Source of the DNA: CAZQWJ01 sp964597265
GTDB lineage: Bacteria; Patescibacteriota; 4484-211; JAGQKX01
Direction: 5' to 3'
NCBI GenBank assembly: GCA_964597265.1
Contig: CAZQWJ010000004.1
Coordinates: 1-47,069, forward strand
Length of the DNA: 47,069 nucleotides
A program made the translations under genes and the position numbers. The notes under the pieces were generated by a model. It saw nothing but the letters and a program-made list of their open reading frames with translations. It was not told where the DNA came from and searched no databases. Below, in pieces: positions 7,494-16,330 of this stretch (positions are counted from its first letter, which is position 1; every line of letters starts with the position of its first letter).

Positions 7494-8207
7494 TTATTCA
7501 AAGAGTAAAATTGGAGAGGTTTCGTCGGTGGTAAACGCTTCAGCCATCATGCTTCCCACTCGACGGACATGGTATCCACGTACTTTGGATAATCCTTCCT
7601 GAAAACCTAACGCTTTCGAAGATGCCTGCGATTCATAGATCTTGAACAACTCCTCCTTCTTGTCATAGTAATCAGTAATATCTACCAAAATACTCGGCTT
7701 GATTGGTAGCATTCCTTCAACACCCAGTACAATCGGTGTGCGGTGATGATCACCCAATTCGGGTCTGATACCTGTTGCCGCCATTTTGAAGGCAGTGCTG
7801 CCGATACGGTACGCTGCCACGTGATCAGGATGCCAGTCAAATTCGTTCATAATAATACCTACTGCTGGCTGTACTTCACGAATTACCTCAACAGCATCAA
7901 ACACCAATTTTTTGGAGTACTGGAGGTTCAAATCCTCTTGTTCAAAACGCCAAATCTTCTCTGTACCAAGAAACTTAGACGCTTCGGAAAATTCTTCGTC
8001 TCTAAGCTGCGCTACATTGTAAGTACCGTCAGGGTTTCTGAAATCTCGGCCTTCGCTAGAAGTAGTCAGAATAAGCTCGTATACTTTGTACCCTTGATCG
8101 CGCAACTTAAATACAGTCCCTGCCGAGGCTGTGTGGTCGTCTGCGTGAGCCGTGATTAATAATACGTTTTTGGTTAAAGGTTGATTTTCAGCCATATTTT
8201 TGAACAT
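7494..8207 (-). CDS. PIG-L family deacetylase
   Basis: This 237-residue protein has the PIG-L/LmbE metal-site motifs AHADD (20-24, usually PHPDD) and HPDH (126-129), with TSSEGRDF and LRDEEFSEA between them as is typical. The family removes acetyl groups from N-acetylglucosamine-type substrates in lipid anchors, mycothiol or antibiotics. The start at 8207 overlaps the end of the upstream kinase-like gene by 20 bases; Met5 (8195) is an alternative. Translational coupling with the kinase-like gene suggests joint modification of a sugar or nucleotide-sugar compound. The true substrate is unknown. Confidence 0.85.
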   Translation of the reverse strand: MFKNMAENQPLTKNVLLITAHADDHTASAGTVFKLRDQGYKVYELILTTSSEGRDFRNPDGTYNVAQLRDEEFSEASKFLGTEKIWRFEQEDLNLQYSKKLVFDAVEVIREVQPAVGIIMNEFDWHPDHVAAYRIGSTAFKMAATGIRPELGDHHRTPIVLGVEGMLPIKPSILVDITDYYDKKEELFKIYESQASSKALGFQEGLSKVRGYHVRRVGSMMAEAFTTDETSPILLFE

Positions 8208-9105
8208 CCAGAGTATACCGCTCCGCGCACCTTTCAGAATACACTTCGGTTAGCAACCTTACCTTAGGTATGTCTTTCTTGTTTGTCGCAATAACCAGCT
8301 GGTCCAGATAGTATACACTAAGCATGTCCTGTTCGGTACGATTTGAGTACGGTACATCATGCTTTCTGACTAATAAATCTCTAATTAACCCTACAGGTAC
8401 AGACCATTTATCTTTCCAAAAAATCGCATTCTGAAGCTCCAGCTCTACAGGGCCTTCCATACAGTGCTCAAAGTCAATAACATACGTGCTGTCTCTGCCT
8501 ACAGCACCCTCTCTGATAAGAATATTATCAAGGTGAATGTCTCTGTGCAAAAAACTGAGTTGATAGTTCTGTTGTTTGATACTATCCAATGATGATACTG
8601 CATCGCGGTACAACAAAAAATCTTCCCTAGACATGAGCTCTCGCATCTGTCCTTGTATGGATCGGGCACGCACATGGATATCGGAAAAACGTTCCTCCCA
8701 CGACATATATGGAAAGAGTTTAATTTTGTCTTTCTTAAAATAACGATAGTTCCAATAGATCTCTGCAATAAACGCAGCTGTTTTTTGTGCTATCTGCTCT
8801 TGAGAGATCATACCTGCCGTGTGATACAGATTAAAACAGGAATGTGATGGTATGTATTCAAACAATACATACGTATTACCTTTGTCCAACACGAGAGGAA
8901 CGCCAAATGACGATAACAGGTTAAAAATTATACTTCCTGCAGTTTCATGATGCATTTGTGAGGTTGAAAAAAATTCTTTATAAATATACTTTTGATCCAA
9001 CCCATACACCGCATTAGAGTCTCCATCCGTCAAATCCACTATTTCCTTCGGAGAGTAGGGAAGTGTTGTATGTAATTGTGGTTGCTCTTTTATACTCTGT
9101 TTCAT
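8188..9105 (-). CDS. aminoglycoside-phosphotransferase/choline-kinase-like protein
   Basis: This 305-residue protein has the protein-kinase-like fold of the APH family: N-lobe Lys43 (IYKEF), hinge VLFEYIP (80-86), catalytic loop HRDIHLDN (187-194) and metal-binding DFEH (211-214). Family members phosphorylate small molecules such as sugars, choline or antibiotics. It precedes the PIG-L deacetylase with overlap and follows the 614-residue unknown after a perfect hairpin. No ribosome site is evident before the ATG at 9105, so coupling to the upstream gene is possible. Confidence 0.82.
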   Translation of the reverse strand: MKQSIKEQPQLHTTLPYSPKEIVDLTDGDSNAVYGLDQKYIYKEFFSTSQMHHETAGSIIFNLLSSFGVPLVLDKGNTYVLFEYIPSHSCFNLYHTAGMISQEQIAQKTAAFIAEIYWNYRYFKKDKIKLFPYMSWEERFSDIHVRARSIQGQMRELMSREDFLLYRDAVSSLDSIKQQNYQLSFLHRDIHLDNILIREGAVGRDSTYVIDFEHCMEGPVELELQNAIFWKDKWSVPVGLIRDLLVRKHDVPYSNRTEQDMLSVYYLDQLVIATNKKDIPKVRLLTEVYSERCAERYTLDVQKYG

Positions 9106-9119
9106 ATGACATACGTAAT

Positions 9120-9148
9120 CCGGAGGGGCGGGTAAACCGCCCCTCCGG
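9120..9148. other. intercistronic perfect hairpin (12 bp)
   Basis: CCGGAGGGGCGG, loop GTAAA, CCGCCCCTCCGG. It lies between the 614-residue gene and the kinase-like gene. There is no T-run on either strand, so it is more likely an mRNA stability, processing or translation element than a terminator. Confidence 0.7.
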
Positions 9149-9150
9149 TG

Positions 9151-10995
9151 TTAGCTACGACCAGGTAACGTCCCTCTGGAGGTTTCGACTTCTCGTGTGA
9201 TATCCCACCCGCCGTTATAACGAGCTCGGCACACAAGAAATTCACCTGCATTTTCCGGTTTCAAAGGAAACGCCCATCTTTCTACCATTGCCTTCAGTAA
9301 CGCGTTGGTCCGTTCGGGATACCGCTGGAGCATCTCAAACAGAACCAACGGGTCTACATTGTCACCACCTTCTCGCGTGGCATATTTAGGGTAGCATCGG
9401 ACAACGCTGCTCACTGCACTGCGCGATTGATTCCGTCCGGGCAATCCGGGGATATCAACTGTACTGGCCAAGGACACCAACCCCAACCTACTGTCTTTGA
9501 GGTTGAATATGATCGGCCCAAAATGAGCTAATCCACCCATCAGCAGATAGGTTAGGGTTCCTCCAGGCCATGCATTGTTACGTGCAAGCAGCTGCTCCAC
9601 GGTGAGGCTATGCTCCTTCTTGGAAAGTTCGCTGACGCGAACCTGCCGGTGTGTATCACCGTTGGGGATGTTCATAAACACACGGTCGTCGCTCAGAACT
9701 TGCGTAATGACGTTAATCGCGGTTTTGACTTTGATCAACGGTGCCACATGCGCATAGATCTCAGTCGCCCGTACCACGCGAACATCCACGCTCGCTCCGA
9801 GAAGTTCGTTCATGTACCTCACGAACTCTCTGTGCAGCTGCAGGTAGAAATCAGGCAGCAATCGGGATGAATAGTGGGCGACCCGCTCTGGTATTGGCAC
9901 ACCCATCAACCTCATCAGTTGATCAGCCTTAATCTCACGGTCAGAGACCCTCACGAGAGACTGTGGTAATGATGCAGTATGGCCGATCAACGCCAAGCTC
10001 GGCCCCAGAATCCTCTGGAAGTACGAGCCGAGAGAGTGAGCACGATGATCGATATCAAACACCCCCGGCAGGCCCGATCTCAGGCAGGCAACATAGAGTT
10101 GTAGAAGCTCAACCCAGTTGCCGCCAAAATCGGTCGCTCCGTAGAGAAGAGGCGTTCCTTGGAAACCAAACATCTTTCGAATCACTTCGTTGGCCCCACG
10201 GTTACGAACCCCTCTCAACGTTGTCAGCAACCTATCGCGTGGATATACAGTCGTAATCCGTCCTGCTCGATCCGTCTGTTTGGGGACGGGCAGCATCATG
10301 TAACGGTTTCCCATTACTGAAACTGCTTCCTTCCACATAGTCTCGGGCATAACCTGACGGGGATTTTTGGCACTCACTCCAAGCGCCAACACGCCATTTA
10401 TCCTCAACAGAGTCGCCGTAACCGAATTTGGCTTGATGCCAGGTGTCTCGGAGGTAGTCATCACAACGACCTCACTTACACCTATCGGTAACTCACGCGA
10501 TACCCATTTGACAGTTTCGTGAAGGCCATACCAGTCTTTGGAAAACAGAACTCGCAACACTGGCTTGCCTTCACGCCACATCGTCTTCAAGGTACCTAGT
10601 GATGTCCCCTTAACAGACATATATGCCATAGGCTCAAGTCGGGCGATATATTTCAGTTCACCAGAATCTCTGTCTCGGTGTTCAATCACCCGTACGCGAT
10701 AGTCTCCCAGAGCAGGCAAGTCTTCTAACCGCCTGACTGAGGACACATCTACTTCTTTTGGCCCATATAGTGTGCCGTGTTGAATGGCCCAACGAATATG
10801 TGCCAACAACGTATTTCGCTCTTTGTCATCAAACCACCGGTTACCCACACCGGCAGCCGCGATCAACAGCTCTTCGGCAAATCTGACAAGGGGTGCTTCT
10901 TTTGCATACACGACGAGTGTTTTGCACTCCAAGCCGAGGTTGTCTTTCAGCCTTTTGCTAACAATGAACGGTGCAACCAACTCCAACGTGGACAT
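9151..10995 (-). CDS. large hypothetical protein of unknown family (614 aa)
   Basis: The protein is soluble by appearance, with no signal peptide or membrane helix, and I recognise no catalytic motif. It is rich in Arg and Val, with stretches such as VLRVLFSKDWYGLHETVKWV, GVLALGVSAKNP and FGGNWVELLQLYVACLRSG that read as a globular alpha/beta fold. The start is set by AAAGGAG 9 bases upstream. It is the first gene of a run leading to the kinase-like and PIG-L-like genes, and its own leader contains a terminator/antiterminator arrangement. Length and conserved-looking aromatic clusters suggest an enzyme, but nothing more can be said. Confidence 0.8.
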   Translation of the reverse strand: MSTLELVAPFIVSKRLKDNLGLECKTLVVYAKEAPLVRFAEELLIAAAGVGNRWFDDKERNTLLAHIRWAIQHGTLYGPKEVDVSSVRRLEDLPALGDYRVRVIEHRDRDSGELKYIARLEPMAYMSVKGTSLGTLKTMWREGKPVLRVLFSKDWYGLHETVKWVSRELPIGVSEVVVMTTSETPGIKPNSVTATLLRINGVLALGVSAKNPRQVMPETMWKEAVSVMGNRYMMLPVPKQTDRAGRITTVYPRDRLLTTLRGVRNRGANEVIRKMFGFQGTPLLYGATDFGGNWVELLQLYVACLRSGLPGVFDIDHRAHSLGSYFQRILGPSLALIGHTASLPQSLVRVSDREIKADQLMRLMGVPIPERVAHYSSRLLPDFYLQLHREFVRYMNELLGASVDVRVVRATEIYAHVAPLIKVKTAINVITQVLSDDRVFMNIPNGDTHRQVRVSELSKKEHSLTVEQLLARNNAWPGGTLTYLLMGGLAHFGPIIFNLKDSRLGLVSLASTVDIPGLPGRNQSRSAVSSVVRCYPKYATREGGDNVDPLVLFEMLQRYPERTNALLKAMVERWAFPLKPENAGEFLVCRARYNGGWDITREVETSRGTLPGRS

Positions 10996-11055
10996 TGCTT
11001 TTCTCCTTTTCTTTTTCTACAGTTTTCGTAGCTAACTTTTTAACGTGCGTACAAA

Positions 11056-11279
11056 CAAAAAAACCTCCTTTTGGGAGGTTTTGTCTTATTTCTTTTTTTG
11101 TTGCTATGTGATTAAAAACGACTCAAATCAAAACCTCCCATGTCAAATTAGCTCCAAAAGCAGAGCATCTTAATGACAAAGAGGCGGTGATAGTTCTGAC
11201 TATTAGCTATAGTGTTACGTTGCGGGGCAGATGACAGGCATATGATTTGTTGTGACGGGTTTACATCATTTTGTGACAT
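11056..11279 (-). promoter_or_regulatory. attenuator-type leader of the 614-aa gene
   Basis: On the minus strand, TGGGAGGTTTTG (11140-11129) can pair over 12 bp with CAAAACCTCCCA (11083-11072). The second element also pairs with GGAGGTTTTTTT (11068-11057) to form a terminator with a T7 run. A 43-codon ORF (11279-11148, beginning MSQNDVNPSQ) stops 7 bases before the first element. The arrangement mirrors the RNA at 6967-7149. Both also share an ACCG(t)CCTCTTTG block upstream of the first helix strand. A -35-like TTGACA lies at about 11309-11304, but the -10 is unclear. Confidence 0.6.
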
Positions 11280-11334
11280 GATTAGGTGTTAATATACCAC
11301 AAACTGTCAATACGTAAAACCGCATAAAATAAAA

Positions 11335-11363
11335 AAGGCCGACGGTTATGTACCGCCGGCCTT
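11335..11363 (-). terminator. intrinsic terminator of the minus-strand envelope operon
   Basis: AAGGCCGACGGT / ACCGCCGGCCTT stem with one mismatch and a 5-base loop. On the minus strand it is followed by TTTTTTATTTTA. It lies just past the stop at 11378. Confidence 0.88.
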
Positions 11364-11377
11364 GTATTTGCCGCCTA

Positions 11378-12166
11378 TCACGGGTTTGGACTCAATGCCC
11401 ATACTGGGGGATTGAGCCCCAGGCTTTCTGCCTTCATTGCGACCCACTCTGGAAGAGACATCTCCATGAGTACGTCGCACCCAATCACAGCGTCGAGCAC
11501 GCCATATGCTTGCTCCTTGATCTGGATTGCAGCTGGATGGTCGCTACGACGACACCGCTCTGCCGGATCAGGACGACCCTCTGCTTCCCATTCGGGCAGA
11601 GTGAGCCCTCTTCGAATTCGGTTCGCGTCATCCTGGCCGAAGAGCTTTTCTAGCTCGTTCCAGATCACCGAATCCGTAACATCACCCGCCATTCCTGTGG
11701 CGTTCACGTTGTCACACGCATACCACCGCCCTTGTACAACAGCCCAGTATGTATTTGAGCTATTGCACGTATCAACGACGATGGCTGTGATCTCCTCAGC
11801 CGTCGGACCACGATCGGATGGGGAGCCGTCTGGAGCCGTGACTGTAATCACCAGCTCAACCGGCGCCGCCCTTGTGGCTGCTGGTATTACCGCACCGCAA
11901 GGAACTGTCTGACCGTCAACGACAATCATATCCGGTGGGTCGTCACTCTGACACCTTTCCTGAGCGATCTCAAGTTCCTCTGCAACCTGCGGAGGAAGAT
12001 CGAGTGTGGGCAGTGCTGATGGCACAGGCAGCGTTGGCAATACATCTCGCACCTGTCCTACCAGGCCGGGGTCAAAATGCAGCCAGATCGCAAAGCCTAG
12101 CAGCACAAAAGCTATAAATAGTAAGGCTGCTCTCACTATTTGTCGAATCTCACTATCTTTTTTCAT
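11378..12166 (-). CDS. single-pass membrane protein with Cys-containing external domain
   Basis: This 262-residue protein is the last gene of the envelope operon. It has a short basic N-terminus (MKKDSEIRQ), one membrane helix at about 13-31, then an external domain with about five spaced Cys residues that could form disulphides (ERCQSDDPP, VDTCNSSNTY, YACDNVNA, ERCRRSD, VIGCDVL). No family is recognised. The start at 12166 is chosen because GTGAGGT lies 4 bases upstream. A perfect 12-bp palindrome precedes it. It is probably part of the same surface assembly as the upstream genes. Confidence 0.75.
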   Translation of the reverse strand: MKKDSEIRQIVRAALLFIAFVLLGFAIWLHFDPGLVGQVRDVLPTLPVPSALPTLDLPPQVAEELEIAQERCQSDDPPDMIVVDGQTVPCGAVIPAATRAAPVELVITVTAPDGSPSDRGPTAEEITAIVVDTCNSSNTYWAVVQGRWYACDNVNATGMAGDVTDSVIWNELEKLFGQDDANRIRRGLTLPEWEAEGRPDPAERCRRSDHPAAIQIKEQAYGVLDAVIGCDVLMEMSLPEWVAMKAESLGLNPPVWALSPNP

Positions 12167-12189
12167 CTTTACCTCACTTGGTAACAAGA

Positions 12190-12215
12190 CCCTGAGGATC
12201 ATCTGATCCTCAGGG
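12190..12215. other. intercistronic perfect palindrome (12 bp arms)
   Basis: CCCTGAGGATCA-tc-TGATCCTCAGGG lies between the 517-residue and 262-residue genes. On the minus strand it is followed by TCTTGTT, too weak a run for a clear terminator. Confidence 0.65.
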
Positions 12216-12228
12216 CAATTTCGACACA

Positions 12229-13782
12229 CTACTCATTGACGCCGGTATCCGGCAACGGTCCGGCCACAAACCGTAGGACCACATCCTGTGTCGGAGTGGT
12301 TGCCGTGCAGTTACCTGCGTCCAACGCACTCCGTGTGGCGACAACCTGGTACGTGTACAGGTACAGGTTGGGGCCGTTGTCAACCTTGGTGGCTCTCGCC
12401 CATGTGACGCCGTCGCAACTGAACTCTGCGACACTTCCAACTGGGTAATGCCACGTTCCGATTACCATGGCATTACAATCCAGAGGATTTCCCAGACTGG
12501 TAGTCTGGCCGCAGCGATCCTCTGGATATTGGCGTACGGTACTTCGAATCTCTCCAAGATTGTACGTACCGTCGGGGTTCATCACCCCGTGCTCAGGTCC
12601 CCACATGGGTTCGCCGCCGTATTGCTGGTACCTCTCACTGAGGTACTTGAGCGACTGTGTCGGCACCACATAGGTACCTGCCACACTAACATCGGCAGGC
12701 CCGAGAGGGGAAGGGATGACTTCCGACTCAGTGGGAGCGGGCTGTTCGACACCCGGATCGGTTGGCTGTGCCTCTGGCACACCGGATCCGAACGGCGCAT
12801 TCACGTCTCCAATGCCGCCGCCTGCTCCCAGTGGGGGAGCGGATCGATTGCTGTTCATCAGTGCGGAAACCGCAAAGAACGCAATACAGGCCAACATCGG
12901 AACAATCAGAAGGATCAGCCCGATGTTCCGCTGCCGTGGCGAAAGCCCCACGATTGCAGTCCTCGCAGTATGGGCACCGGTGCGTACCCTCTCAAACCGC
13001 TGCGTGCGTCGGCCAGCCATCGGTATGACAGCTTCACCGGCTAGCTCGTCCTCTACGTCGGCTTCAATCTCGCCAGTTTCCTGCTCGCGTTCACTCAGCA
13101 TGACGTCGTACGCCGTCATTAGACGCGTACTGATATCAATAGGCAAACGCACCGCAATCCGTGACAAACGTGGCAGGATACTATCCAGCCACTCAAGATC
13201 AAGATAGCCGCTTTGATTGAGGCTCTCACGGACATCCTCAATCCATTCGTGATGATGAGAGAAATTATCATCTCTCCTAATAGCAGCAAGGATGCCCATC
13301 ATCCACTCTGCTGCCTCAACCGCATCAATCGGCCTTTCATCTTCCAGTTCCATCTCTAATCCTCCTTGTTCGTCTAGAGCTGTGGCGACGCTGTCATCGG
13401 CGGTAGCCGGTGGCGCGTCGTCAACTTCATCAATCTGCTGAGCGGCAGGTTGCTCAGCAGGTATCAGTACTGGTGATCTGGGTACTCTAACTCGTGGCGC
13501 TGGTGGCCTCGGAACTTCCTCTTGATACTCACTTATGAGCTCGAAGATGTCTAATTCTTCAACCGGCCTGTGCCGATTAACGAACTCGACAACGTCAACT
13601 CCTTCTTCTCCAAGCCCAGTCGCCCAGTTCGCGATATCCCCGAGATTCGCGATGCGATTCTCGACGTCATCAGCATACTGGTACGCTTGGGTTGCTACTG
13701 AGTATTCGTTCAACTTTTCCAGCCTTCTGGCGGCTGTATTCAGCAACAACACCAAATGGTTCAAGAAACCATCTTCAGTCAT
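12229..13782 (-). CDS. bitopic membrane protein, 517 aa, unknown function
   Basis: About 285 cytoplasmic residues (helical, with acidic and Pro-rich linkers), one membrane helix at about 286-309, then about 205 external residues with Cys pairs (EDRCGQTTSLGNPLDC, EFSCDGVTW). The bitopic plan resembles scaffold proteins that link cytoplasmic and surface parts of a machine. An LPDTG pentapeptide sits at 510-514, but it is not followed by a hydrophobic segment and basic tail, so it is not a normal sortase signal. The ribosome site AAGGAGGTGAG is ideal. It follows the lytic transglycosylase gene by 9 bases. Confidence 0.78.
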   Translation of the reverse strand: MTEDGFLNHLVLLLNTAARRLEKLNEYSVATQAYQYADDVENRIANLGDIANWATGLGEEGVDVVEFVNRHRPVEELDIFELISEYQEEVPRPPAPRVRVPRSPVLIPAEQPAAQQIDEVDDAPPATADDSVATALDEQGGLEMELEDERPIDAVEAAEWMMGILAAIRRDDNFSHHHEWIEDVRESLNQSGYLDLEWLDSILPRLSRIAVRLPIDISTRLMTAYDVMLSEREQETGEIEADVEDELAGEAVIPMAGRRTQRFERVRTGAHTARTAIVGLSPRQRNIGLILLIVPMLACIAFFAVSALMNSNRSAPPLGAGGGIGDVNAPFGSGVPEAQPTDPGVEQPAPTESEVIPSPLGPADVSVAGTYVVPTQSLKYLSERYQQYGGEPMWGPEHGVMNPDGTYNLGEIRSTVRQYPEDRCGQTTSLGNPLDCNAMVIGTWHYPVGSVAEFSCDGVTWARATKVDNGPNLYLYTYQVVATRSALDAGNCTATTPTQDVVLRFVAGPLPDTGVNE

Positions 13783-13791
13783 CTCACCTCC

Positions 13792-14682
13792 TTACAATCC
13801 CAACCTGCTGGCAGCTTGGCGACAGAGGCTCGCGCCTCCTGCTTCAAGCCACCGCTGCAGTGTTGGACTCTCTGCGTGGCCTGCCTGGATATCGCCGTAG
13901 ATGCCGGTACTCCATTGGTAATACCGTTTGGTCTCCGCTGGCCAGTTATCTGGGTGGGTCCTTCCCACCATGTTGTGGCCGCCGTTGTAGCCGGCAAACG
14001 CCAAGCCTATATCGCCTTCACGCCGCTGCAATCCGTCTACAAAATACATTAGCCCTCGCATCGCATTCGTATCCGGATCCTGCATATCCTCGCCACGTGC
14101 AAAGTGAAACGGCATGACCTGAAACAGGCCCTGCGCTCCAGCTCTCGATCCTGCCTGGGGATCTCCGCAGCTTTCGATCTGCATGATGATCGCCACAAGA
14201 TTGGGATCAAGGCCATAGGTTTGGGCCCAATATACGATCCAGGGCTCCCAATGCTTCACTTCTGGGGTGAACACTTCTGAGATCCCGCCTTGCGGCTGAG
14301 ATCCCCAAAGAGTAACCACCCGAGGAGGTGCTTGCCCGGGATCCTGGAGTATATGAACCGCAGGACCTCCCGGACCCGCGAGTGGAGGAACAGAATTAGT
14401 CCTCCCCATCGCAAGCAACAGGACTATGAGGCAGAGCAGAAGCACGGTAAGGCTCAGTATTTCTGCACGCTGCGCCCATAGAAACCTTCCTGTACTCACG
14501 ACAACAACGGCAGTAGCAACGGCTGGAACACCAACCATCACTATTGCCACCACGCGTCCGATCGTGCCATATCCACTCAGGGACATGGCAACGTCGATCA
14601 CGCTTGTCTCAAGTACTCGGCTAATCACCAAGTACGAGACAAATACCGCAAACGACACTATGTGTAGTGTTTTTCGGTCCAT
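13792..14682 (-). CDS. membrane-anchored lytic transglycosylase (SLT domain)
   Basis: This 296-residue protein has three membrane helices in the first 92 residues, a Pro/Gly linker, then an SLT/GH23 domain at about 140-265. The catalytic Glu170 lies in IMQIESCGDP, followed by GAQGLFQVMP (182-191) and the AGYNGG motif (230-235). It would open peptidoglycan locally, as VirB1-type enzymes do for secretion machines. The start at 14682 is chosen for AAGGAGG 4 bases upstream; the upstream in-frame extension lacks a ribosome site. Its position between polytopic and bitopic membrane genes supports a role in building a cell-wall-spanning structure. Confidence 0.88.
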   Translation of the reverse strand: MDRKTLHIVSFAVFVSYLVISRVLETSVIDVAMSLSGYGTIGRVVAIVMVGVPAVATAVVVVSTGRFLWAQRAEILSLTVLLLCLIVLLLAMGRTNSVPPLAGPGGPAVHILQDPGQAPPRVVTLWGSQPQGGISEVFTPEVKHWEPWIVYWAQTYGLDPNLVAIIMQIESCGDPQAGSRAGAQGLFQVMPFHFARGEDMQDPDTNAMRGLMYFVDGLQRREGDIGLAFAGYNGGHNMVGRTHPDNWPAETKRYYQWSTGIYGDIQAGHAESPTLQRWLEAGGASLCRQAASRLGL

Positions 14683-14807
14683 TCGTCCTCCTTGGTGACC
14701 GTGATTTTTTAAATCAATTTTTGGATTTTTAAAGTTCGGTGCTCTCAAAAAGCACACCTGTCTGCTGTTTGGCATGCGTAACAACACACAGCTATGCTTT
14801 TGTGAAT

Positions 14808-14842
14808 GAGTCACGCTTCCCGGTTTAGGGGAAGCGTGACTC
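14808..14842. other. intercistronic perfect hairpin (14 bp)
   Basis: GAGTCACGCTTCCC, 7-base loop, GGGAAGCGTGACTC. It sits in the 233-base spacer between the polytopic lipoprotein gene and the transglycosylase gene. No T-run follows. The rest of the spacer has no gene. Confidence 0.7.
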
Positions 14843-14915
14843 GACTGTTTGATCCTGGTACAGGTACGCTTGAGCCGATCCCAAGCGTACCATCCGATAC
14901 CGTTCGCTGCTCATC

Positions 14916-16316
14916 TCACAGCCAGATGATGGCCATAAGTGTGAGCACACTGGCGAAAACTGCGTAGTCGATCGAGCTGACGACAGCCCGTTCTGCAGCC
15001 TCACCTTGGGCTGTCCGCTGTTCCATTACCACAAACTCCGTGTCGCCTAGAAGTGCTCCGGCGACAATCGCAGTCAAAGTGGCAAACAGCCATACCAGTA
15101 GCCTGTGCAACACTCCCAATGCCTGCAACATAATCAGATCCATGTCTGGCCGGATCATGAACTGCACGCCTTTGCCAACGAGCCAATTCCAGGCAAGTGC
15201 AGACAAGACCAACGCGATGATCAAGATGACACTCTCTTTGATTGAGAACCGCTTGCTCATCTCGAGTCCCGCGATTGCCAGGGCAGCGACCGACAGTAGC
15301 AACGCCAAAGTCGTGACCGCTGCCGCCTGAAATTGCAACGTCAGCAGGAGAGTAAACCATCCTGCGATGCCATAGAACCCCACCCATGGCTCCGGCTCAA
15401 CGCCTGATATCTGGTCCAGCCAGGCGGGAAAGCCTAACTCTCCAAACAAAAACAAACCAAACACGATTGCGGTTAAGAATAGTGCAGCATTGGTGTAGTC
15501 ACGGTGACTGGCCGCACTACCTACCGGGCCGGTGAAAGTCAAGAAGAGGAACATGATCCCCATTAGGCCTGCAGTAGCACTCCAGCCGATTATCAGGTTA
15601 CTCAGCGGCACAAACATCACGCCACCAATCACACTGATAGCCGTTAGCACCATAACACCTTGTTGGACGGAAACACGTGGTCGCATCTCCACAAACCACA
15701 GGATGATAAGTGCTAGGAACACTACCAAAGCGACAAGATCGCCAGCACTGAAAAATCCCTTCTGAGCAGGGCTTTTTTCAACCGGCAGACCTGTCGTTGA
15801 TACGGCATCGACCCAACCTTCTTCTGTCCACAAGAACAGGGCCTGTTCGCGGGCCTCTTGACGGGCAGCCTCGAGTGCCTGTGCTTCGGGGTCTTCTTGA
15901 GTAAAAGACCTCGGCGACTCTGCCGTACCGGCAGCGCCTGAGGCACTGTCAGCCTGGCCAGCTGCGCTTTGGGCTGTACTCTGAGAGCAGGCCACGTTAC
16001 GGAAATGGGTTTCGTACCCCGCAGGGTACAGCTGGTTTACCAGTTCCTGATCTTCCAGACGGAATGGCCCTTCGAGAGGCGTTCCCGTCTGATCAACTTC
16101 CACTATGCCAGATCCCAGCCAACCGCAAGGCGGGTTAGTCTGCCAGCAGTAGGATTCTGGATCTCCGCTGACGTATGCGCCGAGGTCAGTGGTACAACCC
16201 CACTGCCTCAGCTGGAGAATCTCTTCTGCAAGCTTGTTGTCGCTTTTGCCACCACCGCAAGCGGTGAGAGCAAAAAGCGCAACCACTAGCAGGAGCAATA
16301 GTCTTGGTAGTTTCAT
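14916..16316 (-). CDS. polytopic membrane protein with lipoprotein signal
   Basis: This 466-residue protein starts with a lipoprotein signal peptide (lipobox LTAC, Cys20). An external region of about 180 residues with further Cys residues follows, then about eight membrane helices to the C-terminus. A lipidated N-terminus on a multi-pass protein is uncommon. The layout loosely recalls VirB6/TrbL-type channel components, but there is no sequence support for that and no ATPase gene nearby. The start at 16316 is chosen because GAGGAG lies just upstream and the signal peptide begins there; a 24-residue upstream extension is not credible. Confidence 0.8.
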   Translation of the reverse strand: MKLPRLLLLLVVALFALTACGGGKSDNKLAEEILQLRQWGCTTDLGAYVSGDPESYCWQTNPPCGWLGSGIVEVDQTGTPLEGPFRLEDQELVNQLYPAGYETHFRNVACSQSTAQSAAGQADSASGAAGTAESPRSFTQEDPEAQALEAARQEAREQALFLWTEEGWVDAVSTTGLPVEKSPAQKGFFSAGDLVALVVFLALIILWFVEMRPRVSVQQGVMVLTAISVIGGVMFVPLSNLIIGWSATAGLMGIMFLFLTFTGPVGSAASHRDYTNAALFLTAIVFGLFLFGELGFPAWLDQISGVEPEPWVGFYGIAGWFTLLLTLQFQAAAVTTLALLLSVAALAIAGLEMSKRFSIKESVILIIALVLSALAWNWLVGKGVQFMIRPDMDLIMLQALGVLHRLLVWLFATLTAIVAGALLGDTEFVVMEQRTAQGEAAERAVVSSIDYAVFASVLTLMAIIWL

Positions 16317-16330
16317 TGTGTACTCCTCAT

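Noticed and set aside
7318..7602. 94-aa plus-strand ORF after the attenuator-like RNA
   Set aside because: It overlaps the 3' end of the PIG-L gene antisense, has no ribosome site, and its composition is atypical; the attenuator's target gene remains unknown.
12229..12260. LPDTG near the C-terminus of the 517-aa protein as a sortase signal
   Set aside because: Only three residues follow; there is no hydrophobic segment or basic tail, so it cannot be a standard cell-wall sorting signal.
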